NCBI GenBank assembly: GCA_966250015.1
Contig: CBINFS010000043.1
Coordinates: forward strand, 1-28,819
Source of the DNA: CBINFS01 sp966250015
Lineage (GTDB): Bacteria; Bacteroidota; Rhodothermia; Rhodothermales; DASSAV01
Length of the DNA stretch: 28,819 nt
Direction: 5' to 3'
A program made the position numbers and the translations under genes. This document shows, in pieces, positions 15,374 through 23,461 of this stretch (positions are counted from its first letter, which is position 1; each line of letters begins with the position of its first letter). Under the pieces are notes generated by a model. It did not search any database and was not told the DNA's origin. It worked only from the letters and a program-made list of their open reading frames with translations.

Positions 15374-16414
15374 ATGCCCGAACCGACTGTCTACCGATTT
15401 TCGTTTGGTCCCTGGAACATCAGTGAAGGCGCCGATCCGTTCGGGCCGGAAGTCAGGAAACCGATGTCTCTCGTCGACAAGCTGGACCTGTACCGTCCGT
15501 TGGGTTTTGAAGGGGTGCAGTTTCACGACGACGACGTAGTGCCCGATCTCGACGACCTCAACGCCGCCGAAATCATGAGTCGGGCGCGTGAAGTCAGGCA
15601 AATGCTCGAAGATCGACAGCTCGTGCCCGAGTTCGTTGCGCCAAGGCTCTGGTTTTCGCCGAAAACGATCGACGGCGGTTATACGTCGAATAACGAACAG
15701 CACCGCCAATACGCGATCGATCGAAGCTTGCAGGCGGTGGACATCGGGCGTGAAATCGGCACGCACAACATCGTGCTGTGGCTGGCGCGTGAGGGTACGT
15801 ACATCCGCGAGGCAAAAGACGCCGGGCGTGCAGTGGACCTTATTCTGGACGCCGTAAACCGGCTCCTTGCTCACGATCCTGAGGTTAACGTATGGATCGA
15901 GCCCAAACCAAATGAGCCCATGGATCACGCCTACATCCCAACGATCGGGCATGCTTTGGCCTTGGCGTATCGTTCGGACGATCCGGATCGCGTTAAGGGG
16001 CTCGTTGAGACGGCCCACGCGGTTCTCGCCGGTCTAGACCCATCGGATGAAATGGCATTTGCACTCTCGGCAGGCAAGCTCGCGAGTGTGCATCTGAACG
16101 ATCAGAATGGCCTTAAGTTTGACCAGGATAAATCGTTTGGGTCGGCAAATCTTCGCTCCGCGTTCAATCAGGTCCGTGTGCTCGAAGAATACGGTTACGG
16201 TCGGAATGGGGAGTTTGTAGGCCTCGACGTCAAAGCCATGCGGACGCAGCCACAGGAGATCGCCACACGTCACCTGGCCAATAGCCGCGAGATCTTCCTC
16301 CACCTGGTCGATAGGGTCAGGAGCCTCGATCGAGAAGAGGAACGCAGCTACATAGACGCACGAGATTACGAAGGCCTGGACGCCTTCATTCTACGGCACC
16401 TGATGGGGGTATAG
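15374..16414 (+). CDS. xylA: Xylose isomerase (short form)
   Basis: A TIM-barrel aldose/ketose isomerase, interconverting D-xylose and D-xylulose with divalent metals; cytoplasmic. The 346 residues are shorter than the ~390-440 of classical enzymes, with a reduced C-terminal arm. Active-site blocks are in order: FHDDD with His51 and Asp54, WLAREGTY (136-143), and IEPKPNEP (175-182) with Glu176 and Lys178. These are followed by ETAH (212-215), HLND (240-243), and LDVKAMR with Asp285. GGAGG lies 7 bases before the ATG, fixing the start. It is followed 110 bases later by the Gfo/Idh/MocA gene on the same strand. No xylulokinase is present in the window. Activity on glucose or another aldose is possible. 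Confidence 0.9.
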   Translation: MPEPTVYRFSFGPWNISEGADPFGPEVRKPMSLVDKLDLYRPLGFEGVQFHDDDVVPDLDDLNAAEIMSRAREVRQMLEDRQLVPEFVAPRLWFSPKTIDGGYTSNNEQHRQYAIDRSLQAVDIGREIGTHNIVLWLAREGTYIREAKDAGRAVDLILDAVNRLLAHDPEVNVWIEPKPNEPMDHAYIPTIGHALALAYRSDDPDRVKGLVETAHAVLAGLDPSDEMAFALSAGKLASVHLNDQNGLKFDQDKSFGSANLRSAFNQVRVLEEYGYGRNGEFVGLDVKAMRTQPQEIATRHLANSREIFLHLVDRVRSLDREEERSYIDARDYEGLDAFILRHLMGV

Positions 16415-16524
16415 TACGAACTCCAGACCCGTCCCGGTACGGTAGAATCAAGCATTGTTCCCCGCTCCCGATACGGTACGCTTTGAGGTTGGGGGCGCTG
16501 TTTCACCTTATATCAAGAGAAAAC

Positions 16525-17892
16525 ATGAGCGGAATGAAAAGCGGGATAAAGTCACGTCGCGAGTTTTTGAAGGACACCGGACGGTTGGCGGCAGCGTCGA
16601 CACTCGTCACCACGATGCCGGGTTTCTACGTAGGTGAGGACAACACGATTCGGGTAGCCCTGGTCGGGTGTGGGGGCCGCGGCGCCGGCGCCGCCGTGGA
16701 TGCCATATCCGTAAAAAACGGTCCCGTTAAGCTACATGCCATGGCCGACGTATTCGAGCACCGGCTAACGAACGCGTACAAAGCGTTGAGCGAGGGGTAT
16801 GCGGAACACGTGGACGTACCCAAGGACCGTCAGTTTGTTGGTTTTGATGCCTATAAACATGCCATGGATACCCTGAGGCCGGGGGACGTGGTCATACTCG
16901 CTACACCGCCGGCATTCAGATGGGTGCATTTTACGTACGCGATCGAAAAAGGCCTGAACGTGTTCATGGAGAAGCCGGTCACGGTAGACGGCCCAACTTC
17001 GAGGCGAATGTTTGAGCTGGCTGACGCTGCAGACCGGAAAAATCTCAAGGTAGGTGTAGGCCTGATGGTGCGGCACTGCCGCGGACGGCTCGAACTGTTC
17101 GACCGGATACAGTCCGGCCAGATTGGCGACATCATCACCTTGCGCGCCTACCGGATGCACGAGCCGGTGGGATACGCCTTCTCGAAGCCAAAGCCGGCGG
17201 ACGTGAGCGACCTGATGTACCAGGTCGAGCGGTTCCACAGCTTCATCTGGGCGAGCGGCGGTCTTTACAGCGACTTCTACATCCACCAGATCGACGAATC
17301 GTGCTGGATGAAAAACGCCTGGCCGGTACAGGCGCAGGCGACGGGCGGCAGGCATTACCGGGGAGACATGATCGACCAGAACTTCGATAGTTACTCCGTC
17401 GAGTACACCTTCCCTGACGGAACGAAGCTATTCCTGTACGGCCGCACCATGGACGGGGCATACCGGGAAATGGCGACGTATGCCCACGGAACCAAAGGCT
17501 CCGCAATCATCTCGATGAATGGCCATACGCCCGGTAAGGTGCGCATCTTTGACAGCCAGGACATTGCCAGGGCTACGCCTACGTGGGCCTTCCCTCAACC
17601 GGAGCCCAATCCGTACCAGCTCGAGTGGGACGACCTCATCGACGCCATCCGCAACGACAAACCGTACAACGAGGTCCGCCGGGGCGTGGAGGCCAGCCTC
17701 GTTACCAGCATGGGACGCATGGCTGCCCATACCGGCCGCGTGGTGACGTACGAAGAGATGCTCAATAGCGACCACGAGTACGCACCCGGCCTGGACAAGA
17801 TCGACGAATCTTCTCCTGCTCCACTTCTTGCAGATGCCAGTGGGAAGTATCCGATTCCGGAACCCGGTATCAAGCTGGATCGGGAATACTGA
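16525..17892 (+). CDS. Tat-exported Gfo/Idh/MocA-family oxidoreductase
   Basis: An NAD(P)-dependent sugar or inositol dehydrogenase-like protein. I chose the ATG at 16525 because it places a twin-arginine signal (SRREFLKDTG, Arg11-Arg12) at the N-terminus, with a hydrophobic stretch to about residue 35. An in-frame TTG at 16483 is less likely. The Rossmann loop is VALVGCGGRGAG (44-55) and the family EKP motif is at 149-151 (VFMEKPVTVDG). The C-terminal sheet domain contains WASGGLYSDFYIHQIDESCW, where the IHQID histidine would match the family's catalytic region. Tat export with bound cofactor is typical for this subgroup in Bacteroidota and Planctomycetota. The substrate is unknown; next to xylA and the symporter it is likely a sugar or glycoside. 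Confidence 0.9.
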   Translation: MSGMKSGIKSRREFLKDTGRLAAASTLVTTMPGFYVGEDNTIRVALVGCGGRGAGAAVDAISVKNGPVKLHAMADVFEHRLTNAYKALSEGYAEHVDVPKDRQFVGFDAYKHAMDTLRPGDVVILATPPAFRWVHFTYAIEKGLNVFMEKPVTVDGPTSRRMFELADAADRKNLKVGVGLMVRHCRGRLELFDRIQSGQIGDIITLRAYRMHEPVGYAFSKPKPADVSDLMYQVERFHSFIWASGGLYSDFYIHQIDESCWMKNAWPVQAQATGGRHYRGDMIDQNFDSYSVEYTFPDGTKLFLYGRTMDGAYREMATYAHGTKGSAIISMNGHTPGKVRIFDSQDIARATPTWAFPQPEPNPYQLEWDDLIDAIRNDKPYNEVRRGVEASLVTSMGRMAAHTGRVVTYEEMLNSDHEYAPGLDKIDESSPAPLLADASGKYPIPEPGIKLDREY

Positions 17893-17937
17893 TGCCGCTG
17901 TGAGGTAACCCCGAGCAGGTTTCCGGACTGGCATATG

Positions 17938-17989
17938 ACCCTGCCACATTTTTTCCCGTTTAGGCGGGTGGAATGAGGCAGGGTTTTTT
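17938..17989 (+). terminator. Intrinsic terminator
   Basis: The stem ACCCTGCC (17938-17945) pairs with GGCAGGGT (17977-17984), with an inner CCCG/GCGGG hairpin, followed by TTTTT. It lies 45 bases behind the oxidoreductase. Confidence 0.88.
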
Positions 17990-18393
17990 GTGTTCGAGAT
18001 GGGATTCAGTGTGCCACCGTTGCGACGCTATTCAAACGGTGCAACCGGAGGATCGAAGGGCGCCGGGCGGATCTGTTAAGACTACAAAACCTTTTGGTCA
18101 ACAGTCGGCAGGTACCGTCGGTTGATGTGAAACACTGTCTGGAACGGTCCGCCTAGGTATGGTTGACAACGTGTGATGAACGGGCGCTTTATTTTTGTAA
18201 ACTTTAAAAAGATCATGGTATCTATAACTAAGTCATGAGCCCAAAATAACCGTAAGAATATCGGTATAATAACGGAACCCTCCTGAAATTAATTAGTCCG
18301 ATTATTCCATTCGGGTCGTACAGGTAAACTTGACACGTCAATTTTCACCTGCACGGTTTGTGAATCAGTGGATGAACGGGAGGAGTAGGTCTT
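17990..18393. other. Intergenic region upstream of the CBS gene
   Basis: 404 bases without a gene. The right half is A/T-rich. Possible promoter elements are TTGACA (18163-18168), a Bacteroidota-like TANNTTTG (TATTTTTG, 18190-18197) and TATAAT (18265-18270). None has a well-spaced partner. GGGAGGAG (18378-18385) is a strong ribosome binding site for the CBS protein. Confidence 0.4.
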
Positions 18394-18846
18394 ATGTACG
18401 TACGTGATATTCTGAAAGTAAAAGGGCAGGAAGTCTTCACGGTTAGATCGGACGATACGGTAATCGATGCTGCGAGGTCGCTCGAAACCCACAATATTGG
18501 GGCGGCGCCTGTCGTCGATAAGTCCGGCAGACTGGTTGGGATGATGTCCGAGCGGGATATTGTGCGGGTTCTGGGCAAGTGGGGTCAGGAAACGCTCGAC
18601 CAGCCCGTTAGCAGGTACATGACCACTCCGGTGTTCACCATCGACGTCGACGAATCGGTTCACGAAGTAATGCAAATGATGACCCGTCGGCGGTTTCGTC
18701 ACCTCCCCGTAGTGCACGACGGCAGACTCGTCGGGATCGTCACCATCGGCGACGTTTTGAAGCACCGGCTCGACGAGATGCGCGTCGAAACCAACGTATT
18801 ACGGGATCAGATCATGATGGCCCGATCGAGATCGAGCTTGCACTAA
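18394..18846 (+). CDS. Two-CBS-domain protein
   Basis: A 150-residue stand-alone Bateman module. CBS1 is at about 8-62 (VFTVRSDDTVIDAARSL, IGAAPVVDKSGRLVGMMSERDIV) and CBS2 at about 75-130 (MTTPVFTIDVDESVHEVM, FRHLPVVHDGRLVGIVTIGDVL). Such proteins bind adenosine nucleotides (AMP, ATP or SAM) and act as energy-state sensors on a partner. No partner is fused or obviously adjacent, and its role is unknown. A strong Shine-Dalgarno sequence lies 8 bases before the ATG. It converges on a small minus-strand gene 33 bases away. Confidence 0.93.
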   Translation: MYVRDILKVKGQEVFTVRSDDTVIDAARSLETHNIGAAPVVDKSGRLVGMMSERDIVRVLGKWGQETLDQPVSRYMTTPVFTIDVDESVHEVMQMMTRRRFRHLPVVHDGRLVGIVTIGDVLKHRLDEMRVETNVLRDQIMMARSRSSLH

Positions 18847-18879
18847 AGAATACCCCTCTACTGGTCTGAGAGAGGAGCC

Positions 18880-19164
18880 TCAGGCAGCCTGATGCGAACA
18901 CGCGTCCGAGCTGCTCGATTCACGAAGCAGGGTTAGCCGATTCCGGAGGTGGACGCGGCAGAAAGAGAAACCGTCGGCTGCCTGCCTTAACGATGACCAG
19001 AGGAAGAGGCAGGCGAGGTGTCGACGGAGTTTGACCTGTCCGTCCTCCGTACTGAGGACGACTTCGTCGGTCAAAACGTTGCTATCGACGACGATCCCCT
19101 CGTCTTTTGCCAGATCGATAAGGGACATCAAGGGGCAGGAGGGGTCTTTTGGGCAAGGCTTCAT
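18880..19164 (-). CDS. Small hypothetical protein with N-terminal CPKDPSC motif
   Basis: A 94-residue protein I do not recognise. The ATG at 19164 is chosen because GGAG lies about 8 bases before it; the frame stays open further upstream. The N-terminus MKPCPKDPSCPL has two closely spaced cysteines, and three more cysteines occur later (ACLFLW, FCRV and DACSH). The middle (LTDEVVLSTEDGQVKLRRHLACLFLWSSL) looks like a real folded segment, with alternating acidic turns and a hydrophobic helix. The C-terminus is polar. Metal or redox binding is possible but unsupported. It could be a chance open frame, though the ribosome site and composition favour a gene. Confidence 0.45.
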   Translation of the reverse strand: MKPCPKDPSCPLMSLIDLAKDEGIVVDSNVLTDEVVLSTEDGQVKLRRHLACLFLWSSLRQAADGFSFCRVHLRNRLTLLRESSSSDACSHQAA

Positions 19165-19378
19165 TGTTGGACTCCGGCTATACGTATGGATCTTCACTAA
19201 TCGTCTGCCGGACCGGCTGTTTAAGTGAACCATAAATGAAGAATTATTAAGCCCCTACAATGCTCTAAAAACGCACGATCACACCGTAGTTTTCACGTCA
19301 GGTTCAACGATCGTCGACAGCGGCAACGAATGAGCTAAGGGCGGACAAAACCCTCCGAGTCTCGACACTCATCACCCG

Positions 19379-19406
19379 TTGTAATATCAAGCCTCTCCGT
19401 TATATT
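19379..19406 (+). promoter_or_regulatory. Possible promoter of the GH10 gene
   Basis: TTGTAA (19379-19384) and TATATT (19401-19406), spaced 16 bases, lie 33 bases before the GH10 start. It is a moderate sigma70-like match only. Confidence 0.3.
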
Positions 19407-19438
19407 GGGTCCGGATCATTAAAACCTGACTCACCCTG

Positions 19439-21133
19439 ATGGAACGAATGTTTACACGGAGAGCCTTTCTCAAGCGGGCAGCGGCCGGAAGTGCCGGCTA
19501 CGCGTTTGCTTCTTCTTTTGTAGGTGCTCCTCTCATTCTGACCGCACCTCGGACGCGTCGGCGCACGGCGGCCGGCACCCTCATATTCCGGCCATATTAC
19601 GTGCAGCGTGGTCTGGGCCCTCATTTGGAGGGGACGTACGCCTATGCCAGCGACACGAAGTGGGATGCCTTTCATTCTAACATCAGTGCTGATGAATGGG
19701 GTGTTTACCTCTCTGACACGGAAGGGGAGGAGCAGTTTGGGATCAACGTCCGCTGGAACGTCGAAGGCTTTGGCTCAGGCTACATCACGGCCGATAACGG
19801 CGGCGCATTCTACACGTTACCGCCGACGGGGGAGACCAGGGAGCTGAACCTGAATTTCGAGCTGGCAAAAAGCCGCGTATTCCGGAATCGGAGCCGGATG
19901 GCAAAGCATCAACGAGCGAACGGGGAGGGGCAGTGGCAGCCTTCTCGCGAGCTCAAAGGTTTGCTGGCGATTTCGGAGGGTTATTTCGAGGATGCCGAGA
20001 AGATCAACGGTGACGAAGAACGCCGTGCTGAGCTGGCACAAAAAGCCCTGTTCTACGCGCTATTGGCAGGAGAGAAAATGGAGCTCGAGAAGGCGCAGCA
20101 CGACATTCAACTGCGTGGATACCGGCAGGGCTTTTATATAGGCTGTGATACCAAGTCCTTTTTCCTCATGGATCAGGACACGGTCCTGGACCGGTTTTTA
20201 GAGCTCTTCAATTACGCTACGATCACCTATTACTGGCAGGTACGCTGGAATCAGGATTTCGAGCCTTCCCGCGGAGAGAAGCAATTTGGCCTTCGTGATG
20301 CGGTATACAACGAGCTAAAGAAACACGGCATCACGGTGGAGGGGAGGCCGCTCTTCTGGCCCCACAAGTCGGTTACACCGGACTGGTTGCGTCAGCTGTC
20401 GTACGATGATCTCCTCCGATACGTCGAGCAACACGTACGCGAGGTCGTCGGGCACTATGGAGACGGCATGTACGCATGGGAAGTGGTGAACGAGTTTCAC
20501 GACTGGGCCAACGAAACCAATTTGAGTCCGGATCAAACCATTGAAGTGACCCGCCTGGCCTGCGACGTTGCCAGGGATACGGCGCCGAGCGTCCATCGCC
20601 TCATCAACAACTGCTGCCCGTTCGCTGAATACGTCCAGATGGGTGAACACTCGGGGGGGCCGGCAAAGTATCCTCAACGTACGCCGTGGGAGTTCATGCG
20701 GGACCTCAGAGACGCGAGGGTAGACTTCACCATTACCGGCGTCCAGATGTATTTCCCTTACCGGGACCTCCAGGACACCATCCTGCACATCGAACGGTTC
20801 GAGGAGTTCGGACGTCCCGTGCAGCTCACCGAGGTAGGTGCGAGCTCCGGTCCATCGAGACGTTCGGTCGTGCTCGATACGCTGGAAATTTCGAGCGAGC
20901 CCTACCTCTGGCATCGGCCCTGGGACGAGGAGCTCCAAGCCGACTGGCTTGAAGGACTTTACACCCTCGGGTATAGCAAACCGTGGATCGAGGCGATAAA
21001 CTGGTACGACTTCGACGACGACCATGCGTTCATCAAAAACGGAGGCCTGATCAAATCGCCACTCGGCGAGCCGAAAGCAGCCTTCCACCGGCTCAAACGG
21101 CTGCAAAATGAATGGAAGAGGCTTGGTTCGTGA
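19439..21133 (+). CDS. Tat-exported glycoside hydrolase family 10 (endo-beta-1,4-xylanase-like)
   Basis: A 564-residue enzyme expected to cut xylan or a related beta-1,4-glycan by the retaining mechanism. A twin-arginine signal (FTRRAFLKRAAAGSAG, Arg7-Arg8) leads; the ATG at 19439 or the one at 19448 could start it. Residues ~48-150 form an N-terminal region that is not the barrel and may bind carbohydrate. The GH10 barrel follows from ~225. The acid/base is Glu352 in WEVVNEF and the nucleophile is Glu465 in QLTEVG. WYDFDDDHAF near the end matches the barrel's last strand. Canonical GH10 has WDVVNE and ITELD; the small differences here place it in a divergent subgroup. Location is periplasm or surface. 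It fits with xylA and the symporter as a xylan-use set, but has its own promoter region. Confidence 0.9.
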   Translation: MERMFTRRAFLKRAAAGSAGYAFASSFVGAPLILTAPRTRRRTAAGTLIFRPYYVQRGLGPHLEGTYAYASDTKWDAFHSNISADEWGVYLSDTEGEEQFGINVRWNVEGFGSGYITADNGGAFYTLPPTGETRELNLNFELAKSRVFRNRSRMAKHQRANGEGQWQPSRELKGLLAISEGYFEDAEKINGDEERRAELAQKALFYALLAGEKMELEKAQHDIQLRGYRQGFYIGCDTKSFFLMDQDTVLDRFLELFNYATITYYWQVRWNQDFEPSRGEKQFGLRDAVYNELKKHGITVEGRPLFWPHKSVTPDWLRQLSYDDLLRYVEQHVREVVGHYGDGMYAWEVVNEFHDWANETNLSPDQTIEVTRLACDVARDTAPSVHRLINNCCPFAEYVQMGEHSGGPAKYPQRTPWEFMRDLRDARVDFTITGVQMYFPYRDLQDTILHIERFEEFGRPVQLTEVGASSGPSRRSVVLDTLEISSEPYLWHRPWDEELQADWLEGLYTLGYSKPWIEAINWYDFDDDHAFIKNGGLIKSPLGEPKAAFHRLKRLQNEWKRLGS

Positions 21134-21174
21134 CCTTTATCGACACCAGGTACTTCTCATGTATCGGATGTCAG

Positions 21175-21193
21175 GTTGCCTGCGAATGGCAAC
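21175..21193. other. Hairpin between convergent genes
   Basis: GTTGCC (21175-21180) pairs with GGCAAC (21188-21193) around a 7-base loop in the 95-base gap between the GH10 and GNAT genes. No T-run follows on either strand, so terminator function is doubtful. Confidence 0.25.
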
Positions 21194-21228
21194 TGTTCAA
21201 TAGTTGGACGAGGGAACCGTATGCGTTG

Positions 21229-22332
21229 TTAGATGATGGAAAGGTCGATGTAGGGCGGCAATTTCGTGTCTATAACAGCTTGACGGTGTGTTGGACGAAC
21301 GACGAGCAGAATGTCAGATCGAAACCCGTAGGTGGGAAGGTGGTGTAGTGCAACTCGCAACGGATCGCCCGACGTGAACCCGAGGTGGATCAGGTGGTAT
21401 CCTGACCCGACTTGATCAGCCGTTGTAAAAGCGAGCAAATCTCTAAGGATTAGAGGGTCATTGTCGCGAACAGCTATAATGAGGGCAGTAAGGGAGCGAA
21501 AAGAATGACCGACGGGCGGCAGTGCCGTAGCTAGTGGGAGAAAACGCGACGAGAGGTTAAAAAGTGACCTTACAAGCTGGCCACGCCAGTTGTAACGGAG
21601 AATGAGTGTACGATGGAGACGATCCATGTCCCACAGCGCCAGTACGCCTTTCATTTGACCTGATTCTTCGGCAACGTAAAACTGTTCAGGTCCGAACCCT
21701 GGAATTGATGACCACGTTTTGAGGAGTTGTTCTTCAGAGTAAAAGGGTGCGAATAAACGGCCTTCAAGTGTTTCATTTAAGGTACTGACGATCTCCGAAG
21801 CGTCCTCTCTTTTTGCACGCCGCACCACACAGACGTTGGGTGACCGTGGACGATAAAGAAGGGGAATACTGATGGCGTCAAACGTACACAGCTTTTGAAG
21901 CGAAATTATTTTCGATTCGAGTGACGAAAACAGACGGAAAGCAGGTACGTTACCATGTTTGATGAGACAGAATCCCACCGCCGTTTCGTCCGGGATAAGG
22001 GTCTCGAGATGGTGCGCCGCCCCTTGCATAAGGCCTCGCCCTCTATACTCGGGCAAAAGTCGGGCATCCCCAAAGTAGCAAATGCTTCCCCACGCGGTAC
22101 CCGTCCATCCGGACCGAAAGCCAATCATGATGTATCCAACGAGCTCACGCCCATCGAATATGCCGACGTATTTATACCGATCAAAGACGAGATCCGGCCA
22201 TAGGAAAAAGTCAGGAGAGCGGTCGAAATAGAAAGTGAAATCAGCTGCAATCGGACATCTTCGATTTATCTCCAGCATCTCAGCGTTATGAGAGCGGTCG
22301 AGCTCGCGATATGTGACGTTATACGTCGTCAT
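21229..22332 (-). CDS. GNAT-family acyltransferase, probably double GNAT
   Basis: Transfers an acyl group from an acyl-CoA (or acyl-carrier) to an amine or hydroxyl. I chose the ATG at 22332 (MTTYNVTYREL, 367 residues). It overlaps the preceding gene by 14 bases; an upstream start would only lengthen the overlap. The first GNAT domain has VGIFDGRELVGYIMIG and the CoA-binding loop LLPEYRGRGLM (YRGRGL at 96-101). From about residue 190 a second, degenerate GNAT-like half begins (RRAKREDASEIVSTLNE, FYVAEESGQMKGVLALWDMD) and lacks a clear Q/RxxGxG loop. The substrate is unknown. It is the last gene of the three-gene minus operon, so it probably acylates the product of the upstream fusion enzyme and the DUF3419 protein. 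Confidence 0.82.
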   Translation of the reverse strand: MTTYNVTYRELDRSHNAEMLEINRRCPIAADFTFYFDRSPDFFLWPDLVFDRYKYVGIFDGRELVGYIMIGFRSGWTGTAWGSICYFGDARLLPEYRGRGLMQGAAHHLETLIPDETAVGFCLIKHGNVPAFRLFSSLESKIISLQKLCTFDAISIPLLYRPRSPNVCVVRRAKREDASEIVSTLNETLEGRLFAPFYSEEQLLKTWSSIPGFGPEQFYVAEESGQMKGVLALWDMDRLHRTLILRYNWRGQLVRSLFNLSSRFLPLATALPPVGHSFRSLTALIIAVRDNDPLILRDLLAFTTADQVGSGYHLIHLGFTSGDPLRVALHHLPTYGFRSDILLVVRPTHRQAVIDTKLPPYIDLSII

Positions 22333-23461
22333 CTTTATGGAGGGAATACTGTGTTTTGGTAGAAACCGAGCCGGTATCCTCAATTCTGGTCGGGACTATC
22401 GAGTAGAAAGGAAACCGATCATCCTGTTGCAGTTGTCTTCTCAATTCGTTGTCAACCCGGATGAATGTCTGGAGGGAAGGCGGTAGGGGACGATCGACGT
22501 GGAGGTGCCGCCATACGAGCCTCGCCGGCCGGGTGGTTTTTTGCTCGACCAGGCACATGAGCGTTTCGAATTGCTCCTGCGGCAACCAGTCCGGCACGTT
22601 CGATAGGTGGACTTTATCGAATGTGGGTTCGGGTAGTTGCCTCAGATAATCGAGAACGTCGCATTCTACGAACGTCAGATTGTCCAGGCGAGACTTGAGG
22701 TGATGGAACCCGTCGACGGAGAGATACGCCGGAACTACGTCCGCCGATAGCACGCGGCCGATTGTCGTCAGTTGGAGCAGGTGATTTTCGCAAGCGAGCG
22801 TTCCCACGCAAAGTCGTCGGAAGGATTCAAAATACTGATCGGCCAGTGAGACGGGTTGATCACGAAATTGCAGGCTGCGGCGATCCATTCCACGTGAAGC
22901 AAAAACGGAAGGGTTAAACGCGAAATCGAATATGCGGTGCATGAATGGCCGGTCGAAATATTTTTCAAACACGTATTCCTGCTCTTCGAGTGTCGAACAG
23001 GAGAAGAGCGCCTTCAACCGCGAGCCCAGTAATGGACGTGTCAGCAGCTGGAGGCGGCGGATGTATCGTTCGAATCGTCCGGACCAGACCGCTCCTCTGG
23101 AAATTGCCTTCTCATGCTTCAGCCAGAACGACCGGGATTCCACAGGCAACACCTCGGCAACCTTTTGTAACCACTTTCGACGAAACAGGGGCGCGGCCGG
23201 CATGTAGCCCAGAAAACCAATCGCTTCTACCCGTTCCAGCGCCTGGACGGCAGCCGCTTTCAATCGACACAGGTGGAGTTGGTTGGGATCGTTGTCGACG
23301 GCAATAACAGAATCGGCCTCCAGCGATAGAAGCGACAGGGGCATATCCCCTGCACTTGCAATCGACAATACGCGGCCGCCCGGTAGATCGAGGGCTTTCG
23401 CTTCGGTGCGCTCGTCCTCCTGAGAGAGGCCAAAATTACAAAGGTACCTTTGTCGGGGCAT
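22319..23461 (-). CDS. DUF3419/BtaA-like S-adenosylmethionine 3-amino-3-carboxypropyl transferase
   Basis: This family (betaine-lipid enzyme BtaA and relatives) uses a Rossmann methyltransferase-like fold. It transfers the 3-amino-3-carboxypropyl group of SAM, not its methyl, to an acceptor such as diacylglycerol. From the ATG at 23461 (MPRQRYLCNFGLSQEDERTE, 380 residues) the family's opening segment is complete; in-frame starts at 23500 (ATG) and 23536 (TTG) are possible. The SAM site is GGRVLSIASAGDMPLSLL followed by VIAVDNDPNQLHL. FVECDVLDYL and VHLSNVPDWLP match the later conserved blocks. It overlaps the fusion gene before it by 26 bases and the GNAT gene after it by 14, so the three are almost surely co-translated. 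No BtaB-like N-methyltransferase is present, so a normal betaine lipid is not expected. Confidence 0.82.
   Translation of the reverse strand: MPRQRYLCNFGLSQEDERTEAKALDLPGGRVLSIASAGDMPLSLLSLEADSVIAVDNDPNQLHLCRLKAAAVQALERVEAIGFLGYMPAAPLFRRKWLQKVAEVLPVESRSFWLKHEKAISRGAVWSGRFERYIRRLQLLTRPLLGSRLKALFSCSTLEEQEYVFEKYFDRPFMHRIFDFAFNPSVFASRGMDRRSLQFRDQPVSLADQYFESFRRLCVGTLACENHLLQLTTIGRVLSADVVPAYLSVDGFHHLKSRLDNLTFVECDVLDYLRQLPEPTFDKVHLSNVPDWLPQEQFETLMCLVEQKTTRPARLVWRHLHVDRPLPPSLQTFIRVDNELRRQLQQDDRFPFYSIVPTRIEDTGSVSTKTQYSLHKDDDV

Noticed and set aside
14786..16018. A 410-codon minus-strand frame across the symporter end and xylA
   Set aside because: It spans a terminator, a promoter and two real plus-strand genes, with no recognisable motif.
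21112..21348. A small plus-strand frame after the GH10 gene
   Set aside because: It overlaps the end of the GH10 gene and the 3' end of the GNAT gene and has no ribosome site or recognisable domain.
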